Shown: positions 1-11,928 of the stretch, one piece after another
Numbering within the stretch: position 1 is the first letter of the stretch
Layout of the letters: the number at the start of each line of letters is the position of its first letter
Assembly: GCA_947311845.1 (NCBI GenBank)
Contig: CAMZMU010000035.1
Location: 2,750,532 to 2,814,531, forward strand
Direction of reading: 5' to 3'
DNA length: 64,000 nucleotides
From: Poa pratensis
Lineage: Eukaryota; Streptophyta; Magnoliopsida; Poales; Poaceae
Notes under the pieces: model-generated
The model's database searches: none
What the model was told of the DNA's origin: nothing
The model's input: the letters and a program-made list of their open reading frames with translations, nothing else
Translations under genes and position numbers: made by a program

Positions 1-249
1 CGAATCAACTGCCTGATCACTTTAGTGACTTGTAAACTGTGACAAAGTCGCATATGCCTGCGCGCAATGCACTGGAAAGGGTTGAGATACCGAAGTTAAC
101 TATGGTACCCCGCTCCCGTCCAAAGGCCTAAAAGGACGGGAAATCCGGTTTCTCAACTCCTAAGTACTCGGGGACGCCTGAGGAAGAAGGATAAGAGAGA
201 TTTATCACAGACAGTCACCAAAGCCCCTAGTAAGAAAAGGGGGAGCCAA

Positions 250-2050
250 TTGAGACCTGGCACAAGTACGGAAAGTCCTGTGCACGGGATTCCGGACTTG
301 AACGTCCCTATTGAGGGAACATCCAGCGGAGATGTGAGTACACACATCGGCGCGAAAAAGCTAAAGGACCTCGCTCCTGTAATGGGAAATACGGTGGAGC
401 AAGAGGTAGCGCCAGATGCGCCCCATGACGAAATGGCCATAAATTATATAAATAAGGGAGAGTCAAGGAACCGAGCAATGGCAATTGTCGACATTAACTT
501 TGCTATAGAATTGCCTCAATCATAGATCCAGGCCCTAGGCCTAACAATCCCGCTGATTGTAAAATAAGGTCGGATTGGAAAGATTGGCAGGAGGCAGTTA
601 CCTCACACATGAGGTGGATCGGTACAGAGCAAGGCTCGTCGCTCAAGGGTTCACTCAACGACATATGTCGATATTGAGGAAACTTACTCCCCAGTCATGG
701 CTGGTATAACCTTTAGATACTCGATCTCGATGGCAGTAAATCTGGACTTAACAATGAAATTGTTGGATGTTTCAATGCTTACCTATATGGTAACCTTGAT
801 TCGGACTTTTACATGATGGTACCGGAAGGTATCCCCATTCCGAACCAAGAGAGCAAATCGGGTTCTATACAGTGTTCTTCTTTGGAAGTCATTGTACGGA
901 CTTAGAGAGTCTGGTAGGCTGTGGTATCATCGCTTAAGCGATCTCCTTCATCAGAAGGGCTACACGAGCAACGAAGATGGATTCTGTATAATCTCGGTGT
1001 ACGTGGACGATTTGAATATAATTGGTACACCTAGAGATATTGAGGAAGCAAGTTCCTACCTGATGTCGGAATTCGAGATGAAGGATTTGGGTAAAACCAA
1101 GTTCTGTCTGTGTCTGTAACTTGAACATTCCCCTGCTGGGATTCTAGTGCACCAGTACACCCAGAAGGTGTTAGAGAGATTTGGATTTCATAAGGCATAT
1201 CCTTCGAAGACCCCAATGATTGGGAGGTCTTTACAGCAAGATAAGGACCCGCTCAGGCCTAAGGAAGAGGGGGAGGAAATTCTGGGACCGGAACTCCCCT
1301 ACTTGAGTGTCCTTGGAGCACTCATGTACCTCGCGAATTGTACATGGCAGGACATCGCGTTCGCTGTCAATTTGCTTGCTAGGTACAGTTCTGAGCCTAC
1401 CTAGATATTGGAAAGGCATCAAGACCGTCTTACGATACCTGCAAGGGACCAAATATCTTTGGCTATTTTATTGGAGGAATCAAGACCTATCATTGGTAGG
1501 CTATGCTGATGCAGGGTACCTGTCGGACCCGCACACTTCCAAGTTATAGATTGGATATGTTTTCCTTTGTGGTGGAACTGATGTTCCCTGGAAATCGTCT
1601 GAGCAAAGTCTTCTATCGACTTGGACGAACCACTCTGAAATCATAGCACTATAAGAAGCATCACAAGAGTGTGCATGGCTTCGACGGATGATTCTCCACA
1701 TTCCGCAGACGTGTGGGCTGAACACCGTACAAACCCCCACCATTATCTATGAAGATAATGTAGCTTGTGTTGCACAAGTGCAGTCAGGGCATGTGAAGAG
1801 TAGTCTCATCAACCCCAAGTTTTTCTATGCGCATGAGCTGTAGAAGACGAACGAGGTAAGGATCTTGCATACTAAGTCGTGTGACAATCTCGCTGATATG
1901 TTCACTAAATCATTACCGGCATCATCTTTTGTGAGGTGTGTTCGTGGAATCGGTATGATGAGACTTAGAGATATGCCAGACTCCGGGGGAGATTCTTCAC
2001 ACCCCCATCTGAAAATCTTGATCCGGATGATCAAGTACTCAACCTGATGT
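250..2050 (+). pseudogene. Copia pol remnant (reverse transcriptase and RNase H)
   Basis: Pol coding sequence is broken into at least five frames. At 430-500 the frame reads like the Copia spacer that precedes the reverse transcriptase. At 892-1119 it has a YGL-type motif followed by the catalytic YVDD box (around 1000-1011). At 1147-1404 it has the segment with a GALMYL motif. Near 1500 there is a YADAG motif of RNase H, and at 1890-1915 the ADMFTKSLP motif near the end of pol. A real element would have one continuous frame, so this copy cannot make polyprotein. Assignment to Copia rather than Gypsy rests on the domain order and the RNase H tail. Confidence 0.85.
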
Positions 2051-2236
2051 TGAGTGGATTGTACTCTTTTTCCCTTATGTGAGTTTTCCCGATGTTTCTC
2101 ACATTGAGGTTTTTGATGAGGCAATTCGTGCAACATGAGGAGACGTATGCTATGTGCTCTTTCTCCATATTTTTCCCACTGGGTTTTTCGGAGTTTTTGA
2201 GACATAGACAATACGGGATGTCGGACCAAGGGGGAG

Positions 2237-2515
2237 TGTTGGGAAACCGACGTACGCACCACGTGCGGGTCCCACCCTTTCTTGGGGTGGGGGTTTTCCC
2301 TCTAGATTGGTCCTCAACCCTAGCCCCTCTCCCTCCTATATATACCCATGTATTGTATTGAGAGAGACACACCATTGATAATAAAGATCAGTCCCGCCTA
2401 TATCTCTGTGTCATTTTACTTTTCGCATCTGTGATTGTGCCGCGTGTACGACTCCTTCGACTACGCTCTCGCTCCACGCCCTTGGACCGGACTCGCCGAC
2501 AAAGGTTGTGGAACA
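2237..2515 (+). repeat. 3' LTR of the decayed Copia element
   Basis: It starts TGTTGGGAAACC directly after a GGGGGAG purine tract and ends at GGAACA, so it is bounded TG...CA and is 279 bp long. A TATA-like stretch (ctatatatacc) lies near 2336-2346, as expected for an LTR promoter. The right border is inferred from the return of the flanking repeat sequence at 2516; no second LTR is in the window to confirm it. Confidence 0.7.
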
Positions 2516-2890
2516 AAATAAAAATGTTTCCGAAACAAAAATAGACACCTCCGTTTGCACTTTCCATTCTTTCTATAGTTTTCTTTGTACAGGTGACAGG
2601 TAGCATATCATTTTACAAATACAGTTTTAGTTCTTGAAAAAAGGAAAGCGCAGTTTTATCTCAGAAAAGGAAAGCGAAACTGCTCCATGTACGACGTTTT
2701 GTGTACGATTCTTGTCCGATTCTTAATCCAATGGTATTCGTCGTCTTACACAGCCTGCCAGACGGTTCGATCAGCAGAATCGGACAGAAATCGTACAAAA
2801 ATCGTCGGATGTATAGCACGGTTCAAAGGAAAGTATGTTACTGCTGCTCAAGTACTAACCATGCCTCACGCATCGCGGTAAGTGTTTTGT

Positions 2891-3271
2891 GATCCTGGGC
2901 ACCAGTGAACCCTCTTATATAAAAATTCGAAAATCATATTTGTGAGTTTCCAAAAAATCTGAAAATAAATCCACATATTGCCCATGGTGTATCCCACAAA
3001 TGTGTAAATTTTTAATTTGAAATACCTTATATTACGGGCTACACAAAAATAACAAATCTAGTAAAATTTAGAGATTTGAAAATATACATTCTCAGATCTA
3101 CAAATTTATCATTTTTGTGTAGCTTAAAATACAAATTTTTTTAAGTTGAAAATTTTCACGTTAGTGGGATATATCATTGGCTATACGCAGATTTTTTTTC
3201 AGAATTTTTTAAACTTCTAAATATGGTTTTTGAATTGTTTTCAACAGAAGGGTGCATTGGTGCCCGGGAGC
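2891..3271. mobile_element. MITE-like element with imperfect terminal inverted repeats (family 1, copy a)
   Basis: The left end (gatcctgggcaccagtgaac, continuing to 2914) and the reverse complement of the right end (gctcccgggcaccaatgcac, continuing) match at about 19 of 24 positions. The interior is AT-rich and non-coding. Length (381 bp) and ends resemble the element at 8500-8879. The superfamily is not clear and I see no certain target duplication. Confidence 0.55.
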
Positions 3272-4140
3272 AAAAAAAAGTCTCCACTGCACGCATCGGC
3301 ATTATAATTGATTCAAAAGACTATGGCATGGCTATTTGCGGGCAACTCACGTAGGTTGTAAAGTCCAGTGCAGATCTACCTAAGATGCCAAGACTTGTCA
3401 ATTAAAATAGCGTATAATATTTTTTTCCTGTGGGCATACAGCATCTTAAAGAATACCAAAGGGTGTTTCCGCAATATCAGGATGATACAAGTGTACAACA
3501 TACTGCAGTTGCACTCATGGTGTAAAGCAGAGAACCCAGTGCAAGTGGCCTCCCTCTTAACTTAACAACTAAGATCTCGATCCGTGTCGATCTCTTCCTG
3601 ATCTTAGCTGTTCTAAGACAAAGAATTAACGGGGAACAAATACAGTCATTCAGTAGTATATGTCTGAGCTTTTCGCCTTCGAACTGACAGACTACTGGAC
3701 CGCTAGTACTCTGGACGGTGCAATCAGGTAGAGAATGTTCACTGGCTCTAGATATGGCCGCCTTTTTGGCCTATCATCTGTGCTTTGTCTACGAAAACGG
3801 AATTGTGAGTGAGACGCAAGAGGCCTTGGTCCAGCTCCAGGAAGCTTTTGTTGGCAGATGTTTTTTTTCACCAACTTTGTAACATATAACCAAGCGAGTG
3901 AAACAAGGCATTCTGAAATCCCAGCTGACTGGGTCAACCACTTATGGTTTTTGCAGTGCTCTGTGTATGTGGCAGCTTGTCTGCCTTTTTCTCAGTCACT
4001 CCCTGACTGCTGTGTGCTACTGCCAGGACTGTATTCTTGTGTAAACTTTGATGAATGTTGTCTCCATTTAGTTTGTTCTCAGAAACATTGCTAATGTCAT
4101 GAAAGAGAAGGCAAGATCAGTCTATAGGTTGACAACTCAC

Positions 4141-4212
4141 CAGCTGCTTGGAATAGCTCCGCGAAAATTGTATTTAATCCGATTTAGCATACTTTCTCAG
4201 CATAGGTACCAG
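4141..4212 (-). pseudogene. Exon-like segment of array unit 1 (decayed copy)
   Basis: On the minus strand the segment is flanked by ttagcag and gtgagttg, the same acceptor and donor contexts as the open copy at 6004-6073. It begins L-V-P-M-L but reaches a stop after 12 codons. The retained splice contexts suggest descent from a real exon. Confidence 0.45.
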
Positions 4213-4326
4213 CTGCTAAAATCATGCACATCATTACTTAACTAACATTTCCTTGTCATACAGTATAACATTCTTCACTTATGCCTAACCAATTGCTGTG
4301 AACTATGTAGTACCAGTAACATTGTA

Positions 4327-4449
4327 CTCCCTCCGTCCAAAAATAGCTGTCTCAAGTTTGTCCAAAAGTGGATGTATCTATACAAGAAACATGTCTAGAT
4401 ACATCCATTTTTTGGCAAACTTGAGACACTTATTTTCGGATGGAGGGAG
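4327..4449. mobile_element. Stowaway MITE
   Basis: This is a 123 bp palindrome-like element. The left end is CTCCCTCCGTCC and the right end GGATGGAGGGAG, with TA duplications at 4325-4326 and 4450-4451. The inner arms (tgtctcaagtttg and caaacttgagaca) continue the inverted repeat. This fits the Stowaway (Tc1/mariner-type) MITEs common in grasses. It lies inside array unit 1 and has no coding potential. Confidence 0.92.
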
Positions 4450-4969
4450 TAACAAACATCTTATTGCACATAATGCGCAGGACAATCTTTCATATGTAAG
4501 TGATAGAAGTTGAATAATGAGCTGAGCCTAATTAAGCAGATACCTCACACAGATAAATTTCTACTGGCAAAATATAAAAGCAACGGATATAGGCAGCAAC
4601 TCACTCTATAAGACGAAAGGAATGTTCCTTTTTTAAAAACTAATAACACAGAAACCAATGTGAGAGAAACAGAAATAGATACCTCCTTTTGCACTTCATC
4701 TTCTTTCTATTGTTTGCTTTATGCAGGTAATAGGTATATCATGTTCTCGAAAAAGGGAAGCGCAATTTTATCAAATGAATCACATAGACCATTTGTGGTC
4801 CACATTGCCTGTAAATATATGCCTGTGCTGGTCCACTAGAATGCTTTGAAAGTGATCTCCCTTTTCTCCTCCAACTTATTTCCTTCATCCATCCCTTGTC
4901 TCTTGTTTACCATTACTCAAGAGGAACCAAATCACATGGAATTATCTTACAAAGGAATATATTTCTCAT

Positions 4970-5690
4970 GACCACAGCATGCAGTTCGATCCACTCCTCA
5001 TGTACGGAATATACAAGAGAAATCTTCATGATGAGAAATCCAACTGTCCGATCTGTAGTTGATCTTATTTTCATCAGATTTCCATGATCGAGATTTTGCG
5101 AAAGTAAATCCAAAATTAACTGCTGATACTACATAATTTATAACGGCAGCATCAATCTCCAATAATTAGTACTTTCGGTGCACAATCACCTTCAGAACAG
5201 ATCTAGTTAAATTTTCGGGTGCATATCCATTGCCATCCTTGTTGGCGGCCTGCAACTTGTGCCCATTCCTATTCCGGTTCCCCTTGTGCCAAAATTTCTT
5301 GGCTTTGGTTTGTTTAAGCACATTCTGGTGTGGCGGATCAATCATTTTTTCATACGGCGAGGAGGGAAAGCAGCATATTCCACCATTGTAGGCGAATAAA
5401 GGCATCAACATATGGCAAAGGACGGGTGATTAATCTATTAATTTTATACTTGGAACGGATGTGGTTTATTTTCTACTTTCTGCACAGTTCCCATATTTAT
5501 GACGTCTAATTCATCCTTCTCTTGGAGATTGATGACGTCATTACCCCTTGGATTTTGGCTGATGCTTGTTTAAACAAGTGAGAGGGGTGTGCAGTGCTGC
5601 TGATTTATAGTGTTAACTAATAAAAAGAAACTAGTGACAGGTCAATGGTCAAACAGTCTGACCTATAAAGCATGTTCAAATGAATGAAGT
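4970..5690. other. Segment unique to array unit 1
   Basis: From about 4970 the sequence stops matching the other array copies and resumes only at block B near 5690. It holds an 81-codon minus-strand frame (5166-5411) rich in Lys and Asn (for example QTKAKKFWHKGNRNRNGHK), which I do not recognise. It may be an insertion replacing blocks D and E, or a captured gene fragment. No terminal repeats or target duplication are visible. Confidence 0.4.
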
Positions 5691-6003
5691 GTAGCTCCAG
5701 GAAGCTTTTGTTGTCAGATTCTTTTTTTACCAACTTTGTAACATATAATCAATCGAGTGAAAGAAGGCACTTTGAAATCCCAGATGTCCGAGTCAATACT
5801 TATGCTTCTGGAGTGTGCATGCCGCAGCTTCTCTGTCTTTTTTCACAACTCGCTTCTGACTTCTGGGTGCTACTGCCAGGACTGAATTATTCTTGTGTAA
5901 ACATTGATGAATGTTCTTTCAATTTGGTTTGTTTGAAGAAACATTCGCAATGTCTTGGAAGAGCAGCCAAGATCTCTTTTGTAATAGGATGCTGGCAACT
6001 CAC

Positions 6004-6073
6004 CTGCTGCTTGGAATAGCTCAGCCAAGAATGTATCGGTCCGATTGAAATACTTGCTCAGCATAGGTACCAG
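6004..6073 (-). pseudogene. Exon-like segment in array unit 2, only open copy
   Basis: On the minus strand, 70 nt lie between an acceptor-like ttttagcag and a donor-like gtgagttg. The frame is open and encodes LVPMLSKYFNRTDTFLAELF followed by Q-A-A. Equivalent segments at 4141-4212 and 8140-8210 keep both splice contexts but contain stops. I do not recognise the protein family and find no second exon, so it is a candidate gene fragment rather than a gene. Confidence 0.45.
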
Positions 6074-7160
6074 CTGCTAAAACCGCACGAATTAATGCTA
6101 CTATTTTACTGAGATTTCTTCATTTATGCATAACCAGTTGGTGTAAACTCTGAAGCAACACCAGTAACAAACATCTTAGTATATCACAGAATGTGCAGGC
6201 AAATATTTCTTATGCCAGCACTAAAAGTTGAATAATGAGGTGAGGCCAAGCAACTCACTAACACAAAAGGAATGTTCATTTTAGAAAACAAAAAGAATGT
6301 GACTGAAACCTCCTTTTGCACTTCTTCTTCTTTCTATAGTTTGCTTTACGCAGGTGACAGGTATATGTCATGTTAACAGCTGCAAGTTTTTGTTCTCGAT
6401 AAAAGGAAAGAACAGTTTTATCAAATGAATCACAAAGACCATTTCTGGCCCACATTGCCTCTAAGCCATATGCCTGTGCTGGTCCACTACCAAACTCTGA
6501 AAGTGATGTGCCTTTTCTCCTCCAGCTTATTCCTTCAGCCGACCTCTTGCCTCGTGTTTACCCATTACTCAAGAGGAACCAAATCATACAGAGAATTATT
6601 TTACAATGGTAAGAATATCCTAATCTTACCAATGGCCATCGCATCAACTTGTGTGAGGAAACCTTTCTTTCCTCTTCTGTTTGATGTATGCGGAAAAATC
6701 ATGGGCAGACATTTTAGTTATTTACTGCTGTTGAAGTGCTAATCATGCTCACGCATCGGCATGACTATTGATTCACAAGAAAATATGGCATTGCTATTTG
6801 CTGGCAGCACACGTAGAATGTAATCCCAATGCAGATCTACCAAAGATGCCAAGACTGCTCGATTAAAATAGTGTATAACTTTATTTTCTGTGGGCGTACA
6901 GCATCTTAAAGAATACCAAGGATGCTTTTCGACAAGATATAGTACTAGGATAATACAGCAGACTGCAGTTGCACTCATGGTGTAACTAGTCTCACGACCG
7001 GCCAAGACCAGTTTCACGACTCAGATAAACCTGAGCAGATATACGCCCAACAACTGGGGAAGGGAGAGGAGACGCGTGTGTGAACCACGCACTGAGTTCA
7101 GCTTTTCCTCATCAGTTTCTCACACACCTAGACACATTGCGCCCAGCTTCGGTGGAGGGG

Positions 7161-7169
7161 TATATATAT
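7161..7169 (+). promoter_or_regulatory. Putative TATA box of the small gene at 7256
   Basis: A TATATATAT stretch lies 87 bp upstream of the ATG at 7256, a normal spacing for a plant TATA box plus a short leader. It supports reading this GC-rich island on the plus strand. No transcription start can be fixed from sequence. Confidence 0.5.
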
Positions 7170-7255
7170 CCTGCTCTCCCACACTGTCATTTCAGTTCAG
7201 AGCAACAACATCCAGTGTAGTAGTGTCCATCCAGCACAAGCAAACAAGAACACTC

Positions 7256-7666
7256 ATGTGTTTCAGGTTCCACTCCTGCTTCGGCGGCCGCAGTGGGCAG
7301 GACTACGGCCGCTCCGCGTCCAAGGCGCCGCAGGCGCCGCACCACGGCGGCGACCACCAGGCCGACCACAAGTCGGGGCCGCAGGCCAACCACCAGCAAC
7401 AGCCCGCCGCCGCAGATGAAACACAGCGCAACGCCCACGAAGCCGGTGCAGGCGCGCGGAAAGACCACGTCGACGACGCCGGTGGCCACGACCAAGCACA
7501 AGACAAGGCCGATGACACGTTGAAGGACCCTGCAGCGTGGAGCACCAAGGTCGGTGAGGAGCGCCTCCAGGAAGACGCTGCCGCCGCCGCCGATCGTAGG
7601 GAGCATGCCGCCAATGATCACGACCACCGCCCAACTACAATTACTACCACTGCAGCAAGGTACTAG
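7256..7666 (+). CDS. Small hydrophilic His/Asp/Ala-rich protein, function unknown
   Basis: This is an intronless frame of 136 codons starting MCFRFHSCFGGRSG. It continues as a very hydrophilic, low-complexity chain rich in His, Asp, Gln and Ala (HHGGDHQADHK, AAAADRREHAANDHDH) with no membrane segment. I chose the ATG at 7256 because a TATA-like stretch precedes it and the region 5' of it is AC-rich like a leader; an in-frame upstream ATG at 7076 would start before the TATA. High GC also leaves a long minus-strand frame (7187-7702) open, so the coding strand is inferred. The gene sits where array unit 2 breaks off and before unit 3 begins, so it may have arrived with a rearrangement. I recognise no domain. 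Confidence 0.5.
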   Translation: MCFRFHSCFGGRSGQDYGRSASKAPQAPHHGGDHQADHKSGPQANHQQQPAAADETQRNAHEAGAGARKDHVDDAGGHDQAQDKADDTLKDPAAWSTKVGEERLQEDAAAAADRREHAANDHDHRPTTITTTAARY

Positions 7667-8139
7667 TACTAGTACTGTAGGATTAGCATGGCAGTTCACC
7701 AATCCTTCCCTCTCTAATCTCCATGAGTGAAAACTGTTTTAGCTCCTGTTGTAGCTATGTTTCCTCTCTTTTTGGTCAGTCCTACCATCTGCTGGAACTG
7801 AAAGGCGCCTGGAATTGTGAGTGCGAGGCAAGAGGCCTTAATCTTGCTCCAGGAAGCTTTTGTTGGCAGATGCTTTTTTTACCAACTTTGTACCATATAT
7901 AATCAATCGAGTGAAATAAGGCATTCTGAAATCCAAGATGCTTTTGCAGTGCTCTGTGCATGCCGCAGCTTCTGTGTCTTGTTTCAAGCCACTTCTGACT
8001 TCTTGGTGCTACTGCCAGGACTGTGAATTATTCTGTGTAAACTTGATGAATGTTGTTTCTATTTGGTCTGTTCTTGGAAACATTAGCGACGTCTTGGAAA
8101 AGCAGCCAAGATCTCTTATGTACTAGGTTGGCAGTTGAC

Positions 8140-8210
8140 CTGATGCTTGGAATACCTCAGCGAAAATTGTATTGACCCAATTTAACATACTCGCTCAGCT
8201 TAGGTACCAG
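8140..8210 (-). pseudogene. Exon-like segment of array unit 3 (decayed copy)
   Basis: This is the third copy of the segment at 6004-6073. It starts L-V-P-K-L-S-E-Y after the same ttagcag acceptor and ends before a gtcaac donor. It has an in-frame stop after 17 codons. It adds to the view that the array unit once carried a real exon. Confidence 0.42.
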
Positions 8211-8499
8211 CTGCTAAAACCTCATGTATGCTATTGTTTTACTGAAAGAAAATTCTTCACTTATGCATAACCAATTAATTGGTGTGAACTCCTAAGTAAT
8301 ACCAGTAACAAACATCTTATCATATTTATATCACAGAATGTGCCGCCAAATATTTCATATGCAAGTACTAGAAGTTGAATAATGAGGTGAGGCTAGGCAG
8401 ACACCTCATACAGATAAGTTTCTGCTGGCGAAATGCAAATGGGACAGGTATAAGGAGAAACCCACTGAATAACACAAAAAGAATGGAGTGCGGCGATAT

Positions 8500-8879
8500 G
8501 ACTCCCGGGCGCCAGGGAGCACGGTATTTGAATTTTAAAAATAATTAAATTTAAAGTTTCGGAAAAATTCAAACAAAAATACCATGATGTAGGCAACCCT
8601 ATGCACTACGACTGGTACAAAGTATTTATGTGAAATACAATGTATTCTATCCTCAGCAAAAAAGACAAAAATGCAGATCTCAGGCATGATCAGATCAGCT
8701 TTTTTTTATCCAGCTTTTTTCGATTTGTCTTTTTTGCTGAGCCAAAAATACAGTGTATTTTAAACTGTAACTTTCCAGGATCGTTGTGCGTGTGGTTGGC
8801 TACGTCGAGATATTTATTTTCGAAATTTTTTAAACGTTTTCAAAAAGTTCAAAAACGTCCTCCCTGTAGGACGGGAGCC
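8500..8879. mobile_element. MITE-like element, second copy, with nested inverted repeats
   Basis: The left end gactcccgggcgccagggag and the reverse complement of the right end (ggctcccgtcctacagggag) form imperfect terminal inverted repeats over about 24 bp. A second, inner inverted repeat pairs 8636-8672 (tacaatgtattc...cagcaaaaaagac) with about 8728-8762 (gtcttttttgctg...tacagtgtat). It is 380 bp long, non-coding, and similar in size and ends to the element at 2891-3271. Confidence 0.5.
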
Positions 8880-10160
8880 AATGCGACTATTCGAAAAAGA
8901 ATGTTCCTTTTTCGAACACAAAAAGAATGTGATTGCAACAGAAATAGACACCTCCTTTTGCACTTCCCTTCTTTCTATAGTTTTCTTTACGCAGGCGACG
9001 GCTCTATCATGTTAGCAACCACAAATTTTATTTCTCGAAAAAGGAAAGTGCCACAGACCATTTTTGGACCACATTGCCTCTAAGCATATCTCTGTACTGG
9101 TCCACTACCAAACTCTGAAACTGATCTGCCTTTTCTCCTCCAACTTATTTCTTTCCATCGATCTCTTGCCTCGTGTTTACCCTTTGCTCAAGTGGAATCA
9201 AATCATACATGAATTATTTTACAATGGTAAAAACGTCCTAATCTTACCAATGGCCATCCCATCAACTTGTGTGAGGAACCCTTTCCTCTTCTGTTTGATG
9301 TATGTGGAAAAGCCAAAGTGGAAGAATAACGCGCGGTCCAGTTTATTATATTTAGCGATTTACTGCTGTTGAAGTGCTAGTCATGCTTCACGCATCGGCA
9401 TTACTGTTGATTCACAAGAACATATGGCATTGCTATTTGCTGGCAACACTCGTACAATGTAAAGCCCAGTGCAGATCTACCTAAGATGCCAAGATTGCTC
9501 GATTAAAATAGCGTATAACTTCTTTTCGGTGTGCATACAGCATCTTAAAGAATACCAAGGATGCATTTCAGCAAGATTATCATATCATAGGATGATAGAG
9601 CAGACTGCAGTTGCACTCATGGTATAAAGCAGAGAACCCAGTGCTAGTGGCCTATAGTTGCTTTTCTCTCTTAACAACTAAGATCTCGATCCGTGTCGAT
9701 CTCTTCTACCCAGCTTGGAATAAGACCAAGGATGGGGAATAAATCCAGTCATTCAGTATATGTTTGCGCTTTTCGCCTATGAACTGATAGGTTACTGGAC
9801 CGCTACTACTCTGGACGGTGCAACCAGGTAGAGAATGTTCAATGGCTCTAGATATGCCTGTCCATTTCACTCCTCATTTGCGCTTGTTAATGAAAACGGA
9901 ATATGCCCGTAATCAGTACTTCCACTAGCAGCTCAGACAGGCTAAGAAATACACTTACGCATAATTTAGCGACAACAGGTGGTCCTACAACAGCTAACTA
10001 GGTCAGAATATACCGAGCGTGTGATTTTCTACACAGGATGGATGGCCATAAACATCAGAACGAAAACAGCACATGCCTAGCTAGTTCTAAACTTCTAATA
10101 CTTGCCCAGTGCAAACACTGAAAAAAAAAGTTTCAAGCCATGCTTACTGTACAAGGAACT

Positions 10161-11928
10161 CTATTCGGTTCCACGCAAGGGTGAGTTACACACTTCCAGA
10201 TTCCAAATCATTTCTTGATCTCCCTTGTGGTGCTGGCCGGCTAATCCGATATGATGATGCTCACCTGCAGACTCTTGGTTCTGTGCGTTGTTTGAATTGC
10301 CCGCCTCAAGCTCCTCCAGCATGTGGAAGTACGCATACGGTCCCCAACCTTTTACGTGAAAAAAGAACAGACTGTCACGTTCAGACAGAAATATTCAAAA
10401 TATAGATAATACCACTATAAAACCTTGAACTAGCAGAAAGAAATTTGCATAGTCGTGGAGACTGAACAACCTTGATGGTGATACGGAGGAGGAAAGAAGT
10501 GCAAGTAGCACATCACTGCCACGCTATATCCTGAAATGCATCAATTCAACATGGTTACTGAAGGCCACAGCATGCCGTGCATTTGATAGGAGAGAGGGGA
10601 AGAAGTACAAACCAATTAGGCCACCGACAAACACATCCTCCCAGTGGTGTCGATAGTTGTCTATTCTAGAAATCCCAACAAGCAAAGCAAGAAGAAGAGG
10701 AAGAATCACGATACAGAGTTTTGCCACGTGACCTTTGCGATCAAACGACTGAATTTTGCCAGATAGGTACAGTGACAAAAATCCAAGTCCAGCAAAAGAC
10801 CCTGCAATGCAAATTCTGTAAGATACTGACTGTTCATGCAAAATTACCATAGTAGAACTCTAATTTGGAGGAAACAATGGGAGTGATCAAATTATTCACA
10901 GAATCAATTCGAGGCTACCGGTCCGCCAGATAAACTACCTAACATAAAGCATGGGGATCCACGCTATCAATTCAATGCCAAGTTTACAACACTAAGAAAA
11001 GGGAATAAGCTATTAAAATATAAGCTATAAATAGGTATGCAGCGATTGTTGACAATCTACCTCGGACAGCTTTATCCATCAAAATCGCATCTAGCATAGA
11101 CATGCACGTAAGGGTAAAAACTTACACGACGTGTGTCCACTAGGAAAACTCTTGCGCCCATCGGTTAAGAAACCTTTCTCACCGTGGCAAATCACACCAC
11201 CTGTCACTTGATCATATAGCTGAGACAAGTATGCCAGGAAAGTGCCCTGTTAATTTTAGCTAGCAATGAAATATGCCCAACGTTTTGAAGCATTGAACTG
11301 TCTGGACACAAGAACATTAGGAAATCCATACCTGCCTTCCATCTGGAAAACAGCGCCAAAAGAAGTCTGGCCTAGGTCTCCCTACGGCATTCTTTATCAC
11401 ATCGGTTAAAGCAGCTGTGATCAGCACAGCAAAAGCAACACCTACATGTTTCATACATGAATGAATCATGAAACATACCTAATTCACAATAAGTGCATAC
11501 AAGAACAGAACCATTAGAAAGAGAAACAAGCGGAAATAATCACCTAGCGTCGGGTGGTGAAGATCATAGACATCTCTTCTACCAATGTAGAGTGCTATGA
11601 AGACGGCCACGGGACACACTACTGAGATTATCTGTCAAGAGGTCCATTACCCAGTATCAGAGACAAAGACGTGAGAGCTTGCAACAGGCTATGAAACTGC
11701 AAAGGTTCAGAAAACTACAGGAACACTCCATGCTGGCACGGTACTCTGTCTGACAGGGTATCTAATGTCAGCCATCATGTCCTTGCCGACAAACCGGATG
11801 AACGGAGGAGTGTAGTGCAGCGCGAGCACAACCGCGGCTAGGAGAACGAGAACAACCCAGTCATACGTGTGCTTCCTGGCCAGCCTAGCTCCATGCGTCT
11901 GAACAGTGTGCTGAATCCTATCCCGCAT
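10161..11928 (-). CDS. Lipid phosphate phosphatase (PAP2 family, LPP3-like)
   Basis: Integral membrane phosphatase that removes phosphate from phosphatidic acid and related lipids, so it dampens lipid signalling and feeds diacylglycerol synthesis. Coding exons by splice signals and phase: 11719-11928, 11544-11631, 11332-11441, 11126-11219, 10613-10801, 10471-10515 and 10161-10348. They total 924 nt (307 residues, normal for plant LPPs) with no phase conflict. All three PAP2 motifs are present: K-x6-RP in [13 protein letters not shown] in SFPSGHTSW, and the SR...H...D motif in [15 protein letters not shown]. Several hydrophobic helices surround them, such as [15 protein letters not shown]. The start [20 protein letters not shown] aligns by memory with the N-terminus of plant LPP3-type proteins. 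A 5' UTR intron probably separates this exon from 12.95 kb. The diverged array lies just downstream. Confidence 0.93.

Larger units (their letters stand above)
1..2515 (+). mobile_element. 3' part of a degenerate Ty1/Copia retrotransposon
   Basis: The window opens inside a Copia element read on the plus strand. Broken reading frames resemble the gag-pol region between integrase and reverse transcriptase (near 430-525), the reverse transcriptase (890-1400) and RNase H (1490-2000). A purine-rich tract at about 2228-2236 precedes an LTR that starts with TG. The 5' LTR, gag and protease lie outside the window, so target duplications cannot be checked. Many stops and frame changes show the copy is old. 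Confidence 0.85.
2516..9902. repeat. Diverged tandem array of a ~2 kb unit (four copies)
   Basis: Four blocks recur in the same order and orientation. Block B (starts aggaagcttttgttg) is at 3840, 5700 and 7852. Block C (acctccttttgcacttc) is at 2548, 4680, 6309 and 8950. Block D (gcagatctacc...atgccaaga) is at 3370, 6832 and 9471. Block E (aagatctcgatccgtgtcgat) is at 3570 and 9681. Unit 0 runs 2516-3802 and is cut on the left by the Copia LTR. Unit 1 starts at 3803 and loses D and E. Unit 2 starts near 5690 and loses E near 7000. Unit 3 runs 7815-9902 and is complete. Copies differ by many substitutions and indels, so the duplication is not recent. The array ends just downstream of the lipid phosphate phosphatase gene. 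Confidence 0.75.

Noticed and set aside
7187..7702. 171-codon minus-strand hydrophobic frame
   Set aside because: Complement of the His/Asp-rich plus-strand frame; the TATA-like box and leader favour the plus strand. Kept as a doubt in the confidence of that gene.
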